Source: Micromonospora rhizosphaerae (GTDB taxonomy: Bacteria; Actinomycetota; Actinomycetes; Mycobacteriales; Micromonosporaceae). Taken from it: a stretch of DNA of 64,000 nucleotides. Made by a program: the position numbers and the translations under genes. Shown one piece after another: positions 1 through 8,512 of the stretch (the stretch's first letter is position 1; each line of letters begins with the position of its first letter). The stretch lies in NCBI RefSeq assembly GCF_900091465.1, contig NZ_FMHV01000002.1, positions 1,674,001 through 1,738,000 on the forward strand, written 5' to 3'. Under the pieces are notes generated by a model. That model was given only the letters and a program-made list of their open reading frames with translations, had not been told where the DNA came from and made no database searches.

Positions 1-964
1 AACCCAGCGGAGGTACGTCTGCCGTCAGCGCCGCGACCAGGTCGATGACGCCGTAGCCGTACTCGTCGTCGCGGCCGGGTGGGCCCTTGTCGATGGCGGT
101 GGCGGTGAGCCGGTGGGCGACCTCCTGAGCGGGCAGGTAGGGGTACTTGGACCGGATTAATGCGGCGGCCCCGGCGACGATCGCAGTGGCGTCGGATGTG
201 CCGGTGGCCTTTGAGTAATTGCCGTCAAAGCTGGTGCTGAAAATATTCACTGCTGGCGCTACGACATCGACTTCGGGGCCCTTGACCGATATAGAGGCAT
301 GTTCGCCCGTCTCGTCGACTCCGCCGACGCCTATGACGCCGGGGTGGCTGGCGGGATAGCCGACTATCTGGTCGCGTGGGCGGTTGCCTACGCCCGCGAC
401 AACGATGATGTTCGCGCTGAGGGCACTGTCTACCGCCTGAGTGAGTCGCGAACTGCGTCCACCAACAGACGAAATGCTGATTACATCGGCGCCGTGCAAT
501 ATGGCGTACTCGATGCCCTCGGCCAGGGCATCGGGATCACCGTCGCCACGTGGAGGAGAGGCGAAGATCGGCAGGATCTTGGCTTTGGGGGCAATACCGA
601 GGGCCCCTGTGCCGTCGTCTCGGCCATGAGCGGCGATCAGGCCAGCCATGGCGGTGCCGTGGCTGTCCCGGTCCTGGCGGCCGTCGCCGCTGCCGCCAGA
701 AATAATGTCGGTGCCGGGAAGAAGGTTGCCTCGGAGATCAGGGTGGCGGTCTACGCCAGTGTCCGGCACTGCGACGATGATCCCGTCACCCTGGCTGAGT
801 CGATGCGCCTCGTCGACCTTCAGATAACGCAGGTGCCATTGATCAACTCGGATTCGATCGGGCCCAGATGGCTGCGATTCAGCTGCGGCAGGTGCGACCG
901 GAGGCAGGGCTGCCGCTGATAGGAGCAAAGCGGCCAAGGCTGCCCGGCTGCCGGGCCGTGTCAC
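1..964 (-). CDS. mycP: Mycosin (type VII secretion subtilase), C-terminus outside window
   Basis: An S8 subtilisin-type protease of the mycosin group, the membrane-anchored protease of ESX systems. The GTG start shares four bases (GTGA) with the stop of the preceding gene. Residues 1-29 form a signal peptide (basic start, Ala/Leu core, PAAAES). The triad is visible: D68 in PDTGVDRHPDL, H102 in DSHGTAMAG, S257 in GTSDATAIVAG, with oxyanion Asn194. The usual SMAxPH after the serine is replaced by SDATAI, as I remember from actinobacterial mycosins. 321 codons are in the window; the C-terminal membrane anchor expected for the family would lie beyond position 1. It is third in a minus-strand operon with two ESX-like proteins, which supports mycosin over a generic subtilase. 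Confidence 0.88.
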   Translation of the reverse strand, partial: MTRPGSRAALAALLLSAAALPPVAPAAAESQPSGPDRIRVDQWHLRYLKVDEAHRLSQGDGIIVAVPDTGVDRHPDLRGNLLPGTDIISGGSGDGRQDRDSHGTAMAGLIAAHGRDDGTGALGIAPKAKILPIFASPPRGDGDPDALAEGIEYAILHGADVISISSVGGRSSRLTQAVDSALSANIIVVAGVGNRPRDQIVGYPASHPGVIGVGGVDETGEHASISVKGPEVDVVAPAVNIFSTSFDGNYSKATGTSDATAIVAGAAALIRSKYPYLPAQEVAHRLTATAIDKGPPGRDDEYGYGVIDLVAALTADVPPLG

Positions 965-2358
965 CGGTCGAAGCCGATGGCGGGCCCCGGATCGATAGGC
1001 CCCTCCCCCTCGAGTGGGCGCACCACCGGAGGCACCCCCTCGTCGATCTTCCATGGCTGGTCTGGGTCCCAACGGCGCGATTCGGAATCCCCGGGTTCCT
1101 GCCAACCTGGCCGTCGGGGTGGGCTGCCAAGACCTGAGGTGCTGCCCGAACCGGGGGCGCCGCCGATCGGCGACATGCCGTGCATCCCGCCAGTTTGCGA
1201 AGCACGCCCCGCACCTGGACGTGAGCCGGCCGCGCCCGTCGGCGCGGTGCCAGCGCCGCCACCTCCGATTATCCCGCCGACGGGGTTGACCCGACGCGGA
1301 GGCGTGGCTCCGCCCGGAGGACCGAGCCCCAGCGCCGGGGTGCCGCCGATCAAGCCGCCGGGCGGCATCGGTCGAGGCGGAGTGGGGTGCAGCGACCTAT
1401 TCACACCATCGCCGACCGAGCGGCCCACCGGTCCCGGTTGCTTCCGTAGCGTACTGGGCGTGCCGGGCCGAGTCGGTGAACCGGAAATGGCTGGCAGGGT
1501 CGGTGTCAGCCCCATCCCGGGTGGCGACGCTGGTGGCACGGCCGGCGTGGCGCCGTGAAGGCCGGGGTTGGCGGGGGTCTGTGCCAGCCCGGTGGCAACC
1601 CCACCAAGGATTGGGCCGACCCCTTGGGTGGTCGGTGTGGGTACCGGCGCCGGCGTCGCAGACCGGCGCACCGACCGTACACCGCCGGAAGGGGCCATCG
1701 GAACCGGCACAATCGGCGGGATGACTGGAGCTGTGGCAGCGCTATTGCCATAGACGTCGGGGTCACCCGAGTGCACTGAAGGCCGCATTGCAGGCGGTTT
1801 TTGCAGCATTACCTGGGCTTGTTGGAGTTCGCTGCTGAGGCCCGTCATCAGGCTGCGCGCCTGGATGTTGAGCCCTTCCAGGTCGTCGTCGGTAACCGGC
1901 GGCTGGTCGGGCAGCCGGCTCCCCGCCACCGCCTTGGGGTCGGCGACCGTCGCCTCGTACGCCTGCTTCTGCTGGAGCTTGGCCGCGTACTGGTCGTAGA
2001 TCGGCTTGAGCTCGGCGCGGGTGCTGCTGATGGCGCGGGTGGCGGCGGCGAGCGCGTCGTAGTTCGCGGCGGCCGCGTCGTGGGTGCGTTGCACCTTCTC
2101 GATCAGCTGGTCCAGCTCGCCGATGTAGGCCCGGGCGGCGGCGTTGGTCTCCGGCGGCCACGCCTCGGCGAGCCCGCGGCGATATTCCTGGAGTCGGCTC
2201 AGGTGGGTGAGGGCGAGGTCGCCGACCTTGCGCCAGCCGGCGACCTGCTTCCAATGCCCCGTGGTGTCGTGGTCCTGGAGGCAGGCCCACATGCTGAGCA
2301 CGTCCATCAGCTGCCAGTCGGTGAGGCCGGAGGTCCGGCCGCTGCCCCGCTCGATCAC
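961..2358 (-). CDS. PPE/WXG100-like ESX protein with Gly/Pro-rich tail
   Basis: 465 residues from a GTG start that overlaps the previous stop by GTGA. Residues 1-160 are predicted helical, with a WPP-containing turn (AWPPETNAAARAYIGELDQL) between two long amphipathic helices, the hairpin layout of PPE/WXG100-type ESX substrates. From about residue 215 to the end it is low-complexity Gly/Pro/Thr with repeated PPGG, GLG and IGG motifs, so probably disordered. It lies between a small helical protein and the mycosin, with overlapping codons on both sides, so all three should be translated together. The likely role is a secreted substrate or chaperone-like part of a type VII system. There is no clear PPE sequence signature, so the family name is inferred from layout and context. 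Confidence 0.7.
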   Translation of the reverse strand: MIERGSGRTSGLTDWQLMDVLSMWACLQDHDTTGHWKQVAGWRKVGDLALTHLSRLQEYRRGLAEAWPPETNAAARAYIGELDQLIEKVQRTHDAAAANYDALAAATRAISSTRAELKPIYDQYAAKLQQKQAYEATVADPKAVAGSRLPDQPPVTDDDLEGLNIQARSLMTGLSSELQQAQVMLQKPPAMRPSVHSGDPDVYGNSAATAPVIPPIVPVPMAPSGGVRSVRRSATPAPVPTPTTQGVGPILGGVATGLAQTPANPGLHGATPAVPPASPPGMGLTPTLPAISGSPTRPGTPSTLRKQPGPVGRSVGDGVNRSLHPTPPRPMPPGGLIGGTPALGLGPPGGATPPRRVNPVGGIIGGGGAGTAPTGAAGSRPGAGRASQTGGMHGMSPIGGAPGSGSTSGLGSPPRRPGWQEPGDSESRRWDPDQPWKIDEGVPPVVRPLEGEGPIDPGPAIGFDR

Positions 2359-2807
2359 GGCAGCACCACCCGCCCGCTCTCCGGCCCCGCCTGATCCGGC
2401 AGCACCGGCAGGGGGCGCGACGCGGACGGGGACGGATCGGCGAGGGCGCGCTCGACGTCGGCGACCCGGGCTGAGGAGAACGCGTCGGAGTGGGCGTAGT
2501 CGTCGGCGATCCGGCCCGCCGCGCCGGCCAGCCGGCCGGTCGCGCCGGCGACGCCCCAGACCACCTCGGCGGTCGCCTTCTGGGTCTCGTGGTGTGCCTG
2601 CAGGAAGTGGACCAGCTCGACGAACGCGTCGGCCGGGTTGGGGATCGGTGCGGTCAGGTCGTCCGCGATGTACGACAGGTGGGGGGTGTAGTTCCGCTCG
2701 ACCTCCGCCTGGAGCCGATCGGCGAACTCGCGCATCTGTCGGATGTCGGCCTCGATGCCGCCGTAGCCACGCAACCAGCCCGCTGGCCGGTTCTCCTCGG
2801 GGATCAT
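2355..2807 (-). CDS. Small helical ESX-associated protein
   Basis: 150 residues, ATG start preceded by GGGAGGG. Residues 10-45 and 60-110 form two long helices; the last 35 residues are Pro/Ser-rich. It is first in the visible three-gene operon and overlaps the next gene by GTGA. Size and helix-turn-helix layout fit a WXG100/EsxA-like partner of the PPE-like protein, but no WXG motif stands at the turn, where there is a VVWGVAG segment. The function is inferred from position before the PPE-like gene and mycosin. I do not recognise a specific family. Confidence 0.6.
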   Translation of the reverse strand: MIPEENRPAGWLRGYGGIEADIRQMREFADRLQAEVERNYTPHLSYIADDLTAPIPNPADAFVELVHFLQAHHETQKATAEVVWGVAGATGRLAGAAGRIADDYAHSDAFSSARVADVERALADPSPSASRPLPVLPDQAGPESGRVVLP

Positions 2808-2922
2808 CGACCCTCCCTGCCAGTCACCGCACGGTTTCCCTGAGTGAGGTTAATGGCTGCGACGCGATGTGGGCAGTCCTGATGACCCCGCCCCAGCTCA
2901 GGCGTGTCGTACCCCGGGAGCG

Positions 2923-3135
2923 TCAGCGCGGCAGGCCGGAGGCGCGCCAGGCGCCCGGACCGGCGACGGGCGTCGCGCCCGCCGGGCGAGCGCTGCGCGC
3001 CCACGTCGAAACGGCGACCGGGGCGGGGGCGGCGGTCGGGCGGGACCGGAGGACGATCGCGCCGACCAGCGCGGCCAGCTCCTCGGCGGTCGGCACGCCC
3101 CGGACGACCCGGACCAGCGGCTCTTCGGCAGACAT
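2923..3135 (-). CDS. accE: Acyl-CoA carboxylase epsilon subunit
   Basis: 70 residues from ATG. The N-terminus PLVRVVRGVPTAEELAALVG and the end AWRASGLPR are the two conserved blocks of the small actinobacterial carboxylase epsilon subunit (AccE), which stabilises and stimulates the AccA/AccD carboxylase complex. The middle is Ala/Pro-rich linker, as is usual. AccE normally directly follows the beta-subunit gene. Here the beta subunit is at 9961-11544, about 6.8 kb away, with six unrelated genes between. The gene faces away from the kinase at 3227. A longer in-frame start upstream would run antisense into the kinase and is unlikely. Confidence 0.8.
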   Translation of the reverse strand: MSAEEPLVRVVRGVPTAEELAALVGAIVLRSRPTAAPAPVAVSTWARSARPAGATPVAGPGAWRASGLPR

Positions 3136-3226
3136 GGCCTCAGCGTACGCGCCGAGAAGTTGACCTTCGCCGCACAGTGGCGTGCCGACGGTGTGACGGT
3201 CGGCGGTCCCGGGTACCGTCTCAGCG

Positions 3227-5173
3227 ATGTCGAACGCGCTTCCCCAACTCGTCGCTGGCCGATACCGGCTCATCTCGCCGCTCGGCCAGGGCGGCATGGG
3301 TCGAGTGTGGAAGGCGCGCGACGAGGTGCTGCACCGGGACGTTGCCATCAAGGAACTCGTCCCGCCGCCCACCCTCACCCCCGAGGAGCGCCGCGAGATG
3401 CGGGAACGCTCGCTGCGGGAGGCCCGGGCCATCGCCCGGCTCAACCACGTCAACGTGGTCCGCATCTTCGACGTGCTGCGCACCGACGGCGATCCGTGGA
3501 TCGTGATGGAGTACGTGCCGTCCAAGTCGTTGCAGGACACCCTCGCCGAAGACGGGCCGGTGTCGCCGGCCAAGGCGGTCGAGATCGGGCTCGGCGTGCT
3601 CGGCGCACTGAAGGCCGCGCACAAGGCTGGCGTGATGCACCGGGACATCAAGCCGGGCAACGTGCTGCTCGGCAAGGACGGCCGGGTGGTGCTGACCGAT
3701 TTCGGGCTGGCCACCGTCCCCGGCGACCCCACCGTCACCCGGACCGGCATGGTGCTCGGCTCGCCCGCGTACATCGCGCCGGAGCGGGCCAGGGACGGCA
3801 CGGCCGGGCCGGAGGCCGACCTCTGGTCGCTCGGCGCCACCCTCTACGCGGCGGTGGAGGGCAAGGCCCCGTTCGCTCGGCCGTCGGCGATCGCCACCCT
3901 GGCTGCGCTGGCCACCGAGCCGCTGCCGCCGGCGAAGAACGCCGGGCCGCTCAAGCCCGTGCTCAGCGGCCTGCTGCGCAAGGACCCGGCCGAGCGGATC
4001 ACCGCCGAGGTGGCCGAGCGCCTGCTCCGCCGGGCCAGCGGCAAGCGGACCAGGGGGATCCCGTTGCTGGACGGGGTACGCCGGCCGGGTCCGAACGGTC
4101 CCCGCGTACCGCGCCCGCCGCTGGTGCCCGCGCCACGCCCGGCCGAGGATGGGTCGGGCCGGCGGACCGCGGCGCCGGCTCCGCGCAAGCCCGACGTCGG
4201 TACGGGTGCCGCCGCTGGTGCGGCTGCCAAGGGGCTGGCCGAATCGGACGTACCCGCCACGGTCGAGCCGTCGGTGTCCACCCCGGACGCCGACGCGACG
4301 GCGAAGGTCGGCACGCCGACGCCCGCCCTCGACGAGACCCGCGTCGACGCCCCGCAGCCGGCCGCCGTCGACGACACCCGGGTCGACGCGCCTCCGCCGC
4401 AAAAGCCGAACCCGACTTCCGTCATGCCGGCCCCGGGCAGCCCGGCGCCGTCGGCCGGGCGGGCCGCCGTCGTCCCGGGAACGAGGCCGGACCGCAACCG
4501 GCGCAACCTGCTGATCGCCGGGCTGGTCGCGCTCCTGCTGCTCGGGCTGGTGGTGGCCGTCCCGCTGCTCAACAGCGGCGACGATCCGCAGGACGAGGGC
4601 GGTCAGCAGACCCATGCGACCGCCTCGGTGGAGCCGTCGGCGGCGGAGCCCACTTCCGAGCCGGCCGCTCCGCCACCGATCATCGAGCCCTCGAGCCAAG
4701 CGCCCTCGGCCAGCGCCTCCTCCGGTAGCGCCCTGCCCGCCGGCTGGCGCTACTACCGGGGCCCGAACGGCTTCCGGGTCCCGCTTCCGGACGGCTGGCG
4801 GAGCAGCAACGGCCGCAACTCGGTCACCTTCTCCGAGCCGGGCGGCCTGCGGAGGCTGTACGTCCAGTGGACCGACTCGCCGAAGAAGGACGCGTACGCC
4901 GACTGGAAGGCGCAGGAGCCGTACCGCCGCAACTACGTGAGCAATTACGAGTACCTCGGCATCACCCGCTGCGACGCTTATCGCACCTGTGCGGACTGGG
5001 ACTGGCTGGAGGACCGGGACGGCACCCGGATCCACGTCCGCAACCGTGGCATGGCCACCGCCAGCAACCGGGGCTACGCCCTCCGCTGGGAGGTGCCGGT
5101 GAAGGACTGGGAGACCAACGTGGCAAATTGGGGCGTCATCACCAAGGGCTTCAAGCCGGATCGGGTGAACTGA
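3227..5173 (+). CDS. PknB-like membrane serine/threonine protein kinase
   Basis: 648 residues. Residues 13-270 are a Hanks-type kinase with all key elements: glycine loop LGQGGMG (19-25), lysine K42 in VAIKEL, catalytic HRDIKPGN (D140, N145), DFG (158-160) and APE (184-186). Residues 285-425 form a Pro/Ala-rich juxtamembrane linker containing two DxTRVDAP repeats. One membrane helix spans about 427-447, followed by a roughly 200-residue outer domain that begins with a Ser/Glu/Pro-rich stretch and ends in a compact Trp/Tyr-rich region. There are no PASTA repeats, so it is not the cell-wall-sensing PknB itself. The ligand is unknown. It is divergent from accE and has no phosphatase neighbour. 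Confidence 0.93.
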   Translation: MSNALPQLVAGRYRLISPLGQGGMGRVWKARDEVLHRDVAIKELVPPPTLTPEERREMRERSLREARAIARLNHVNVVRIFDVLRTDGDPWIVMEYVPSKSLQDTLAEDGPVSPAKAVEIGLGVLGALKAAHKAGVMHRDIKPGNVLLGKDGRVVLTDFGLATVPGDPTVTRTGMVLGSPAYIAPERARDGTAGPEADLWSLGATLYAAVEGKAPFARPSAIATLAALATEPLPPAKNAGPLKPVLSGLLRKDPAERITAEVAERLLRRASGKRTRGIPLLDGVRRPGPNGPRVPRPPLVPAPRPAEDGSGRRTAAPAPRKPDVGTGAAAGAAAKGLAESDVPATVEPSVSTPDADATAKVGTPTPALDETRVDAPQPAAVDDTRVDAPPPQKPNPTSVMPAPGSPAPSAGRAAVVPGTRPDRNRRNLLIAGLVALLLLGLVVAVPLLNSGDDPQDEGGQQTHATASVEPSAAEPTSEPAAPPPIIEPSSQAPSASASSGSALPAGWRYYRGPNGFRVPLPDGWRSSNGRNSVTFSEPGGLRRLYVQWTDSPKKDAYADWKAQEPYRRNYVSNYEYLGITRCDAYRTCADWDWLEDRDGTRIHVRNRGMATASNRGYALRWEVPVKDWETNVANWGVITKGFKPDRVN

Positions 5174-5262
5174 GACCGGAAATTCCGCCACCGCGGAAGT
5201 GATCCGCATGGCCTTCCGTAGGACGGGGTAATTGATCCCTCGACGACGGAAGGAGGTACGAC

Positions 5263-5493
5263 ATGGGCTACCGGTGCAAGGACGGCCGACCCCGGCTGGC
5301 ACTGTGGATGCTGGTCGCGCTCGGCGACATCGTCCTCCTGCTGGTGAGCGCCGGCGTCCCTGCGCTGGTCGCGCTGATCGGTGTCGTGGCCGTCACCGTC
5401 GCGGGGGTGGCGGCCTGGCGCCTGGCGCGGCGGACCGCCCTGGCCGGGGAGGGCAGGATGCCCGGGCCGGTCGCCGCGCGACGGCGGGCCTGA
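5263..5493 (+). CDS. Small two-helix membrane protein
   Basis: 76 residues, ATG preceded by GGAGG seven bases upstream. Two hydrophobic segments (about 13-31 and 33-53) are followed by a basic C-terminal tail. I do not recognise a family. It starts 90 bases after the kinase stop on the same strand and is followed by a strong hairpin, so it may be the last gene of a kinase transcript. Confidence 0.6.
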   Translation: MGYRCKDGRPRLALWMLVALGDIVLLLVSAGVPALVALIGVVAVTVAGVAAWRLARRTALAGEGRMPGPVAARRRA

Positions 5494-5512
5494 CCCGCGT
5501 ACGACAGACGGT

Positions 5513-5567
5513 GGCGGCAGCCGGACCAACCATCGACCGTACGGTGATGGTCGGTCCCGCTGCCGCC
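5513..5567. terminator. Bidirectional terminator hairpin
   Basis: A stem of about 27 pairs with two mismatches and one bulge: GGCGGCAGC..GGACC..ACCATC pairs with GATGGT..GGTCC..GCTGCCGCC. It lies between the convergent genes ending at 5493 and 5588. There is no U-tract, as is common in actinomycetes. Confidence 0.8.
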
Positions 5568-5587
5568 GACCTGTCTCCCCGGGCGGG

Positions 5588-6343
5588 TCAGGGGGTGTTG
5601 TTGGCCAGGGCGAGCAACCGGGTCCGGTCACCGTTCCAGTAGTCGCGGTCGACGTTGCCGCTGATCCCGGAGACCGTCCCGGTGCTGGTGTACTGCCAGA
5701 AGCTCCAGACCGGCGCGCCGGCCGGCAGGGTACCGGGCGAGGTGGACCAGCGGGCGATCCAGAGCGGGTGGTTGGCCCACGGGCCCGTCCAGCTGCCGGT
5801 GCACTGGTTCCACCAGCTGGTGGTGGTGTAGATGACCGCGTACCGGGTGGTGCGGTACTTGTAGCGGTTGAGGAAGTCGCTGATCCAGGTGCGCATCCCC
5901 GAGGTGGTCTTGCCGTAGCAGTAGCCCCCGCTGTACGGGTTGGCCTCCAGGTCGAGCGCGGCCGGCAGGGTGCGATTGTCGGCGGACCAGGCGCCACCGT
6001 TGCTGGCCAGGTAGTCGGCCTGGGCCGCGCCGCCGGAGATGTTCGGCCGGGCGAAGTGGTACGCCCCCCGGATCACCCCGGCGTAGTAGGCATTGGTGTA
6101 GTTGCTGTTGAAGTTCGGGTCCTTGTAGCTCGTGCCCTCGGTGGCCTTGATGAAGGCGAACTGGATGCCGGCGTTGCGGACGCTGGTCCAGTTGATGGTG
6201 CCCTGGTAGCGAGAGACGTCGATGCCGGGGGTGGTGGCCGCCGCGGCCGGTCCGGCGGTGGCCACAAGGGCCGCCGCCGCGGTGGCGACGATGGTGAGGC
6301 TGGCGGCGAGGAGTCGGCGTACGGGGAGTCTGGTACGGGCCAT
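5588..6343 (-). CDS. Secreted GH25 lysozyme (muramidase)
   Basis: 251 residues starting at an ATG with GGAGG six bases upstream; longer in-frame starts read through the promoter region and were rejected. Residues 1-36 are a signal peptide ending GPAAAA. The rest is one GH25 fold: GIDVSRYQG at the N-terminus, FAFIKATEGTSY, and ALDLEANP carrying the Asp/Glu catalytic acids, ending in WSFWQYTS...VDRDYWNG. It cleaves the MurNAc-GlcNAc bond of peptidoglycan outside the cell. There is no added cell-wall-binding domain. It has its own AT-richer promoter region. Confidence 0.93.
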   Translation of the reverse strand: MARTRLPVRRLLAASLTIVATAAAALVATAGPAAAATTPGIDVSRYQGTINWTSVRNAGIQFAFIKATEGTSYKDPNFNSNYTNAYYAGVIRGAYHFARPNISGGAAQADYLASNGGAWSADNRTLPAALDLEANPYSGGYCYGKTTSGMRTWISDFLNRYKYRTTRYAVIYTTTSWWNQCTGSWTGPWANHPLWIARWSTSPGTLPAGAPVWSFWQYTSTGTVSGISGNVDRDYWNGDRTRLLALANNTP

Positions 6344-6360
6344 TGATGCCTCCAGGGACG

Positions 6361-6465
6361 TCAATTGATTGACGACTATCTTTGGAGTTAACTGCCCTAG
6401 ATCGCAAGAGGTCCTAAAGAACTTTTCATAGACATTCGCCGTCATGACATTGATCGATCGATGAC
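6361..6465. promoter_or_regulatory. AT-rich divergent promoter region with palindromes
   Basis: The 195 bases between the lysozyme (minus) and the M50 protease (plus) hold the most AT-rich DNA of this part of the window. It contains the inverted repeat TCAATtgATTGA at 6361-6372 and, at 6441-6465, arms GTCAT/ATGAC around a nested ATCGATCGAT. This is probably the lysozyme promoter and operator region. I cannot assign a regulator. Confidence 0.35.
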
Positions 6466-6538
6466 GCTCAGCGTAACCGCGGTGGGCCGGTGCGACAGGT
6501 GCTGACCGGCGCGGCGGGGGCCGGTAGGCTCGCGCCCC

Positions 6539-7282
6539 ATGCCCCTGATCGACGGCCTGACCACCCTCTGGGACAAGCTCTTCGGCGCACAGCCCGATCC
6601 GCCGCCGCTGCTGGTCCTGCTCACCGCCGTGGTCGCGCTGGTGGTGGTCTCCACCCGGCTGCCCTGGCGGATCGCCCGCAACGCCGTCACCATCGCCCAC
6701 GAGGGCGGGCACGCCCTCATGGCGCTGCTGACCGGCCGCCGGCTGCGCGGCATCCGGTTGCACTCCGACACCTCCGGCCTCACCCTTTCCGCCGGTCGTC
6801 CCACCGGCCCGGGAATGATCCTCACCCTGCTCGCCGGCTACGTCGCCCCCTCACTGGTCGGCCTCGCCGGGGCCTGGCTGCTCGGCGGCAACCGGATCAC
6901 GCTGCTGCTCTGGGTGGCCGTGGCGCTGCTGCTGGCCATGCTGGTGATGATCCGCAACGTCTTCGGCGTGGTCTCGCTGCTGATCACCGGCGGCGTGGTG
7001 CTCGCCGTCTCCTGGTACGCCTCGCCGCAGGTGCAGGCCGCCTTCGCCTGGACCTCGGTGTGGTTCCTGCTCCTCGGCGGCGTACGCCCCGTGGTGGAGC
7101 TGCAACGCCTGCGCGGCCGGGGCCGGATGCCGCAGTCCGATGCCGACCAGCTCGCCCGGCTGACCCCGTTCCCGGCCCTGTTCTGGGTGGCCGTCTTCTT
7201 CCTGATGAATCTGCTCGCGCTGGTCGTCGGCGCCGCGCTGCTGGCCGGGCCGATCCTCACCGACGCCGGCCTGAGCGTCTGA
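6539..7282 (+). CDS. M50B-like membrane metallopeptidase
   Basis: 247 residues, a polytopic membrane protein. The zinc motif HEGGH (residues 54-58) in TIAHEGGHALMALLTG sits in a membrane-adjacent helix, as in site-2 protease relatives of the M50B-like group. Hydrophobic segments occur near 22-40, 90-118, 120-150, 160-180 and 212-240. The usual second motif (NxxPxxxxDG) of classic site-2 proteases is not seen, so this belongs to the shorter actinobacterial M50B-like type. The substrate is unknown. It has a short leader and no obvious partner gene. Confidence 0.82.
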   Translation: MPLIDGLTTLWDKLFGAQPDPPPLLVLLTAVVALVVVSTRLPWRIARNAVTIAHEGGHALMALLTGRRLRGIRLHSDTSGLTLSAGRPTGPGMILTLLAGYVAPSLVGLAGAWLLGGNRITLLLWVAVALLLAMLVMIRNVFGVVSLLITGGVVLAVSWYASPQVQAAFAWTSVWFLLLGGVRPVVELQRLRGRGRMPQSDADQLARLTPFPALFWVAVFFLMNLLALVVGAALLAGPILTDAGLSV

Positions 7283-7297
7283 CATCTGGACCCGATG

Positions 7298-7480
7298 GCC
7301 GGGCCAGGACGTCGACCGGTTCTTCGCCCGCTACGACCCCGACGAGTCCACGGCCTCCTCGCCGACGCCGGATTCACCCCGCTGCGACGGGAGCGGTACG
7401 TCTCGCCCGGTGGTCAGCCGTGGCTGGTTCACCTGGCCACCCTCACCGACCCGGCAGAATCGGACGCATGCGATACGTGA
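7298..7480 (+). pseudogene. Frameshifted C-terminal remnant, possibly a methyltransferase
   Basis: Two pieces of protein-like sequence lie in different frames: DVDRFFARYDPDES (about 7310-7351), then GLLADAGFTPLRRERYVSPG continuing to WLVHLA (about 7357-7439). The second piece resembles the end of a SAM-dependent methyltransferase (adAGF...r.r.v.p...WLvhLA). There is no start, ribosome site or N-terminal domain. It sits between the M50 gene and the reductase and overlaps the latter's start by a few bases, so it is probably a deletion scar. Confidence 0.5.
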
Positions 7481-8451
7481 TCATCGGAGCGGGCGCGGTC
7501 GGCGGCACCATCGGCGTACGGCTGGCGGAGGCCGGCCGCGACGTCACGCTGGTGGCCCGCGGCGCGCACCTGGACGCGATCCGCGAGCGTGGGCTCACCC
7601 TGCGCTCCCCGGACGGTACGGTGACCGCCCGGCTGCCCGCAGTGGCCGGACCGGACGACCGGCCGCTGCCCGCCGACGCCGTGCTGGTGCTGACCGTGAA
7701 GTCGCAGGACACCGCCGCCGCGCTGGCCGCCTGGGCGGACGCCCCGGTCGACGGCGGCGGGACGGCGGGGGAGCGGCTGCCGCTGCTCACCGCGCAGAAC
7801 GGGGTATCCAACGAGCGGGCCGCGCTGCGGCTCTTCGCCCGGGTCCACCCGGTCTGCGTGTGGCTGCCCGCCACCCACCTGGAGCCCGGCGTGGTCGTCG
7901 CCAGCGGCCACCCGCACCCGGGGATGCTGCATTTGGGCCGCTATCCGTCCGGATCGGACGACACCAGCCGGGCGGTGGGCGCCGACCTGACCGCCGCCGG
8001 GTTCGTCGCCCCGGTGCGGGACGACGTGATGCGCTGGAAGTACGGCAAGCTGCTGAGCAACCTCGGCAACGGACTCCAGGCGCTGCTCGGCCAGGACATC
8101 CCGGAGTCGCTTGCCGAGCGGGTCTGGGCCGAGGGCGTGACGGCGCTCGCCGCGGCCGGGATCGCGCACACCTCGCCCGACGAGGAGGCGGCCGAGCGCG
8201 GCGACAAGGTGCGACACCGGCCGGTCGACGGCGAGGAGCGGGCCGGCGGGTCCACCTGGCAGAGCCTGGCCCGGGGCACCGGCTCGGCCGAGGCCGACCA
8301 CCTCAACGGCGAGATCGTGCTGCTCGGCCGGCTGCACGGCGTACCGACGCCGGCGAACGCGGCCGTCCAGCTCGCCGTCCGCCGGGCGGCACGTGAGCGG
8401 ATCCCCGCCGGCGGCTTCCCCTTGGTGGAGCTGGAGAAAATGATCGGCTGA
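7471..8451 (+). CDS. Ketopantoate reductase family (ApbA/PanE-like) oxidoreductase
   Basis: 326 residues. The N-terminal Rossmann motif GAGAVGG (7-13) is followed by VTLVARGAHL, which suits NADP(H). TVKSQDT and TAQNGVSNE are the family's substrate-cleft motifs, and MRWKYGKLLSNLGN carries the conserved Lys and Asn of the ketopantoate reductase C-terminal domain. The reaction would be reduction of a 2-oxo acid such as 2-dehydropantoate. Many actinobacteria carry several paralogues, and no pantothenate genes are nearby, so the substrate is open. Confidence 0.82.
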   Translation, partial: RYVIIGAGAVGGTIGVRLAEAGRDVTLVARGAHLDAIRERGLTLRSPDGTVTARLPAVAGPDDRPLPADAVLVLTVKSQDTAAALAAWADAPVDGGGTAGERLPLLTAQNGVSNERAALRLFARVHPVCVWLPATHLEPGVVVASGHPHPGMLHLGRYPSGSDDTSRAVGADLTAAGFVAPVRDDVMRWKYGKLLSNLGNGLQALLGQDIPESLAERVWAEGVTALAAAGIAHTSPDEEAAERGDKVRHRPVDGEERAGGSTWQSLARGTGSAEADHLNGEIVLLGRLHGVPTPANAAVQLAVRRAARERIPAGGFPLVELEKMIG

Positions 8452-8454
8452 GCG

Positions 8455-8483
8455 GCAACCGGGGCCACGACATCAGGCGTGTC
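8455..8483 (+). promoter_or_regulatory. Candidate ECF-type promoter of the sigma-factor operon
   Basis: GCAACC and CGTGTC are separated by exactly 17 bases and end 30 bases before the GTG of the ECF sigma gene. This resembles the GGAAC/CGT layout of ECF promoters and would fit autoregulation. Pattern match only. Confidence 0.35.
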
Positions 8484-8512
8484 CCCTGCGACCGCCACGG
8501 GGGAGGTAGCAG

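Noticed and set aside
299..919. 206-codon plus-strand frame in the mycosin region
   Set aside because: The reverse strand reads a complete subtilase core with signal peptide and triad, so the plus frame is a shadow.
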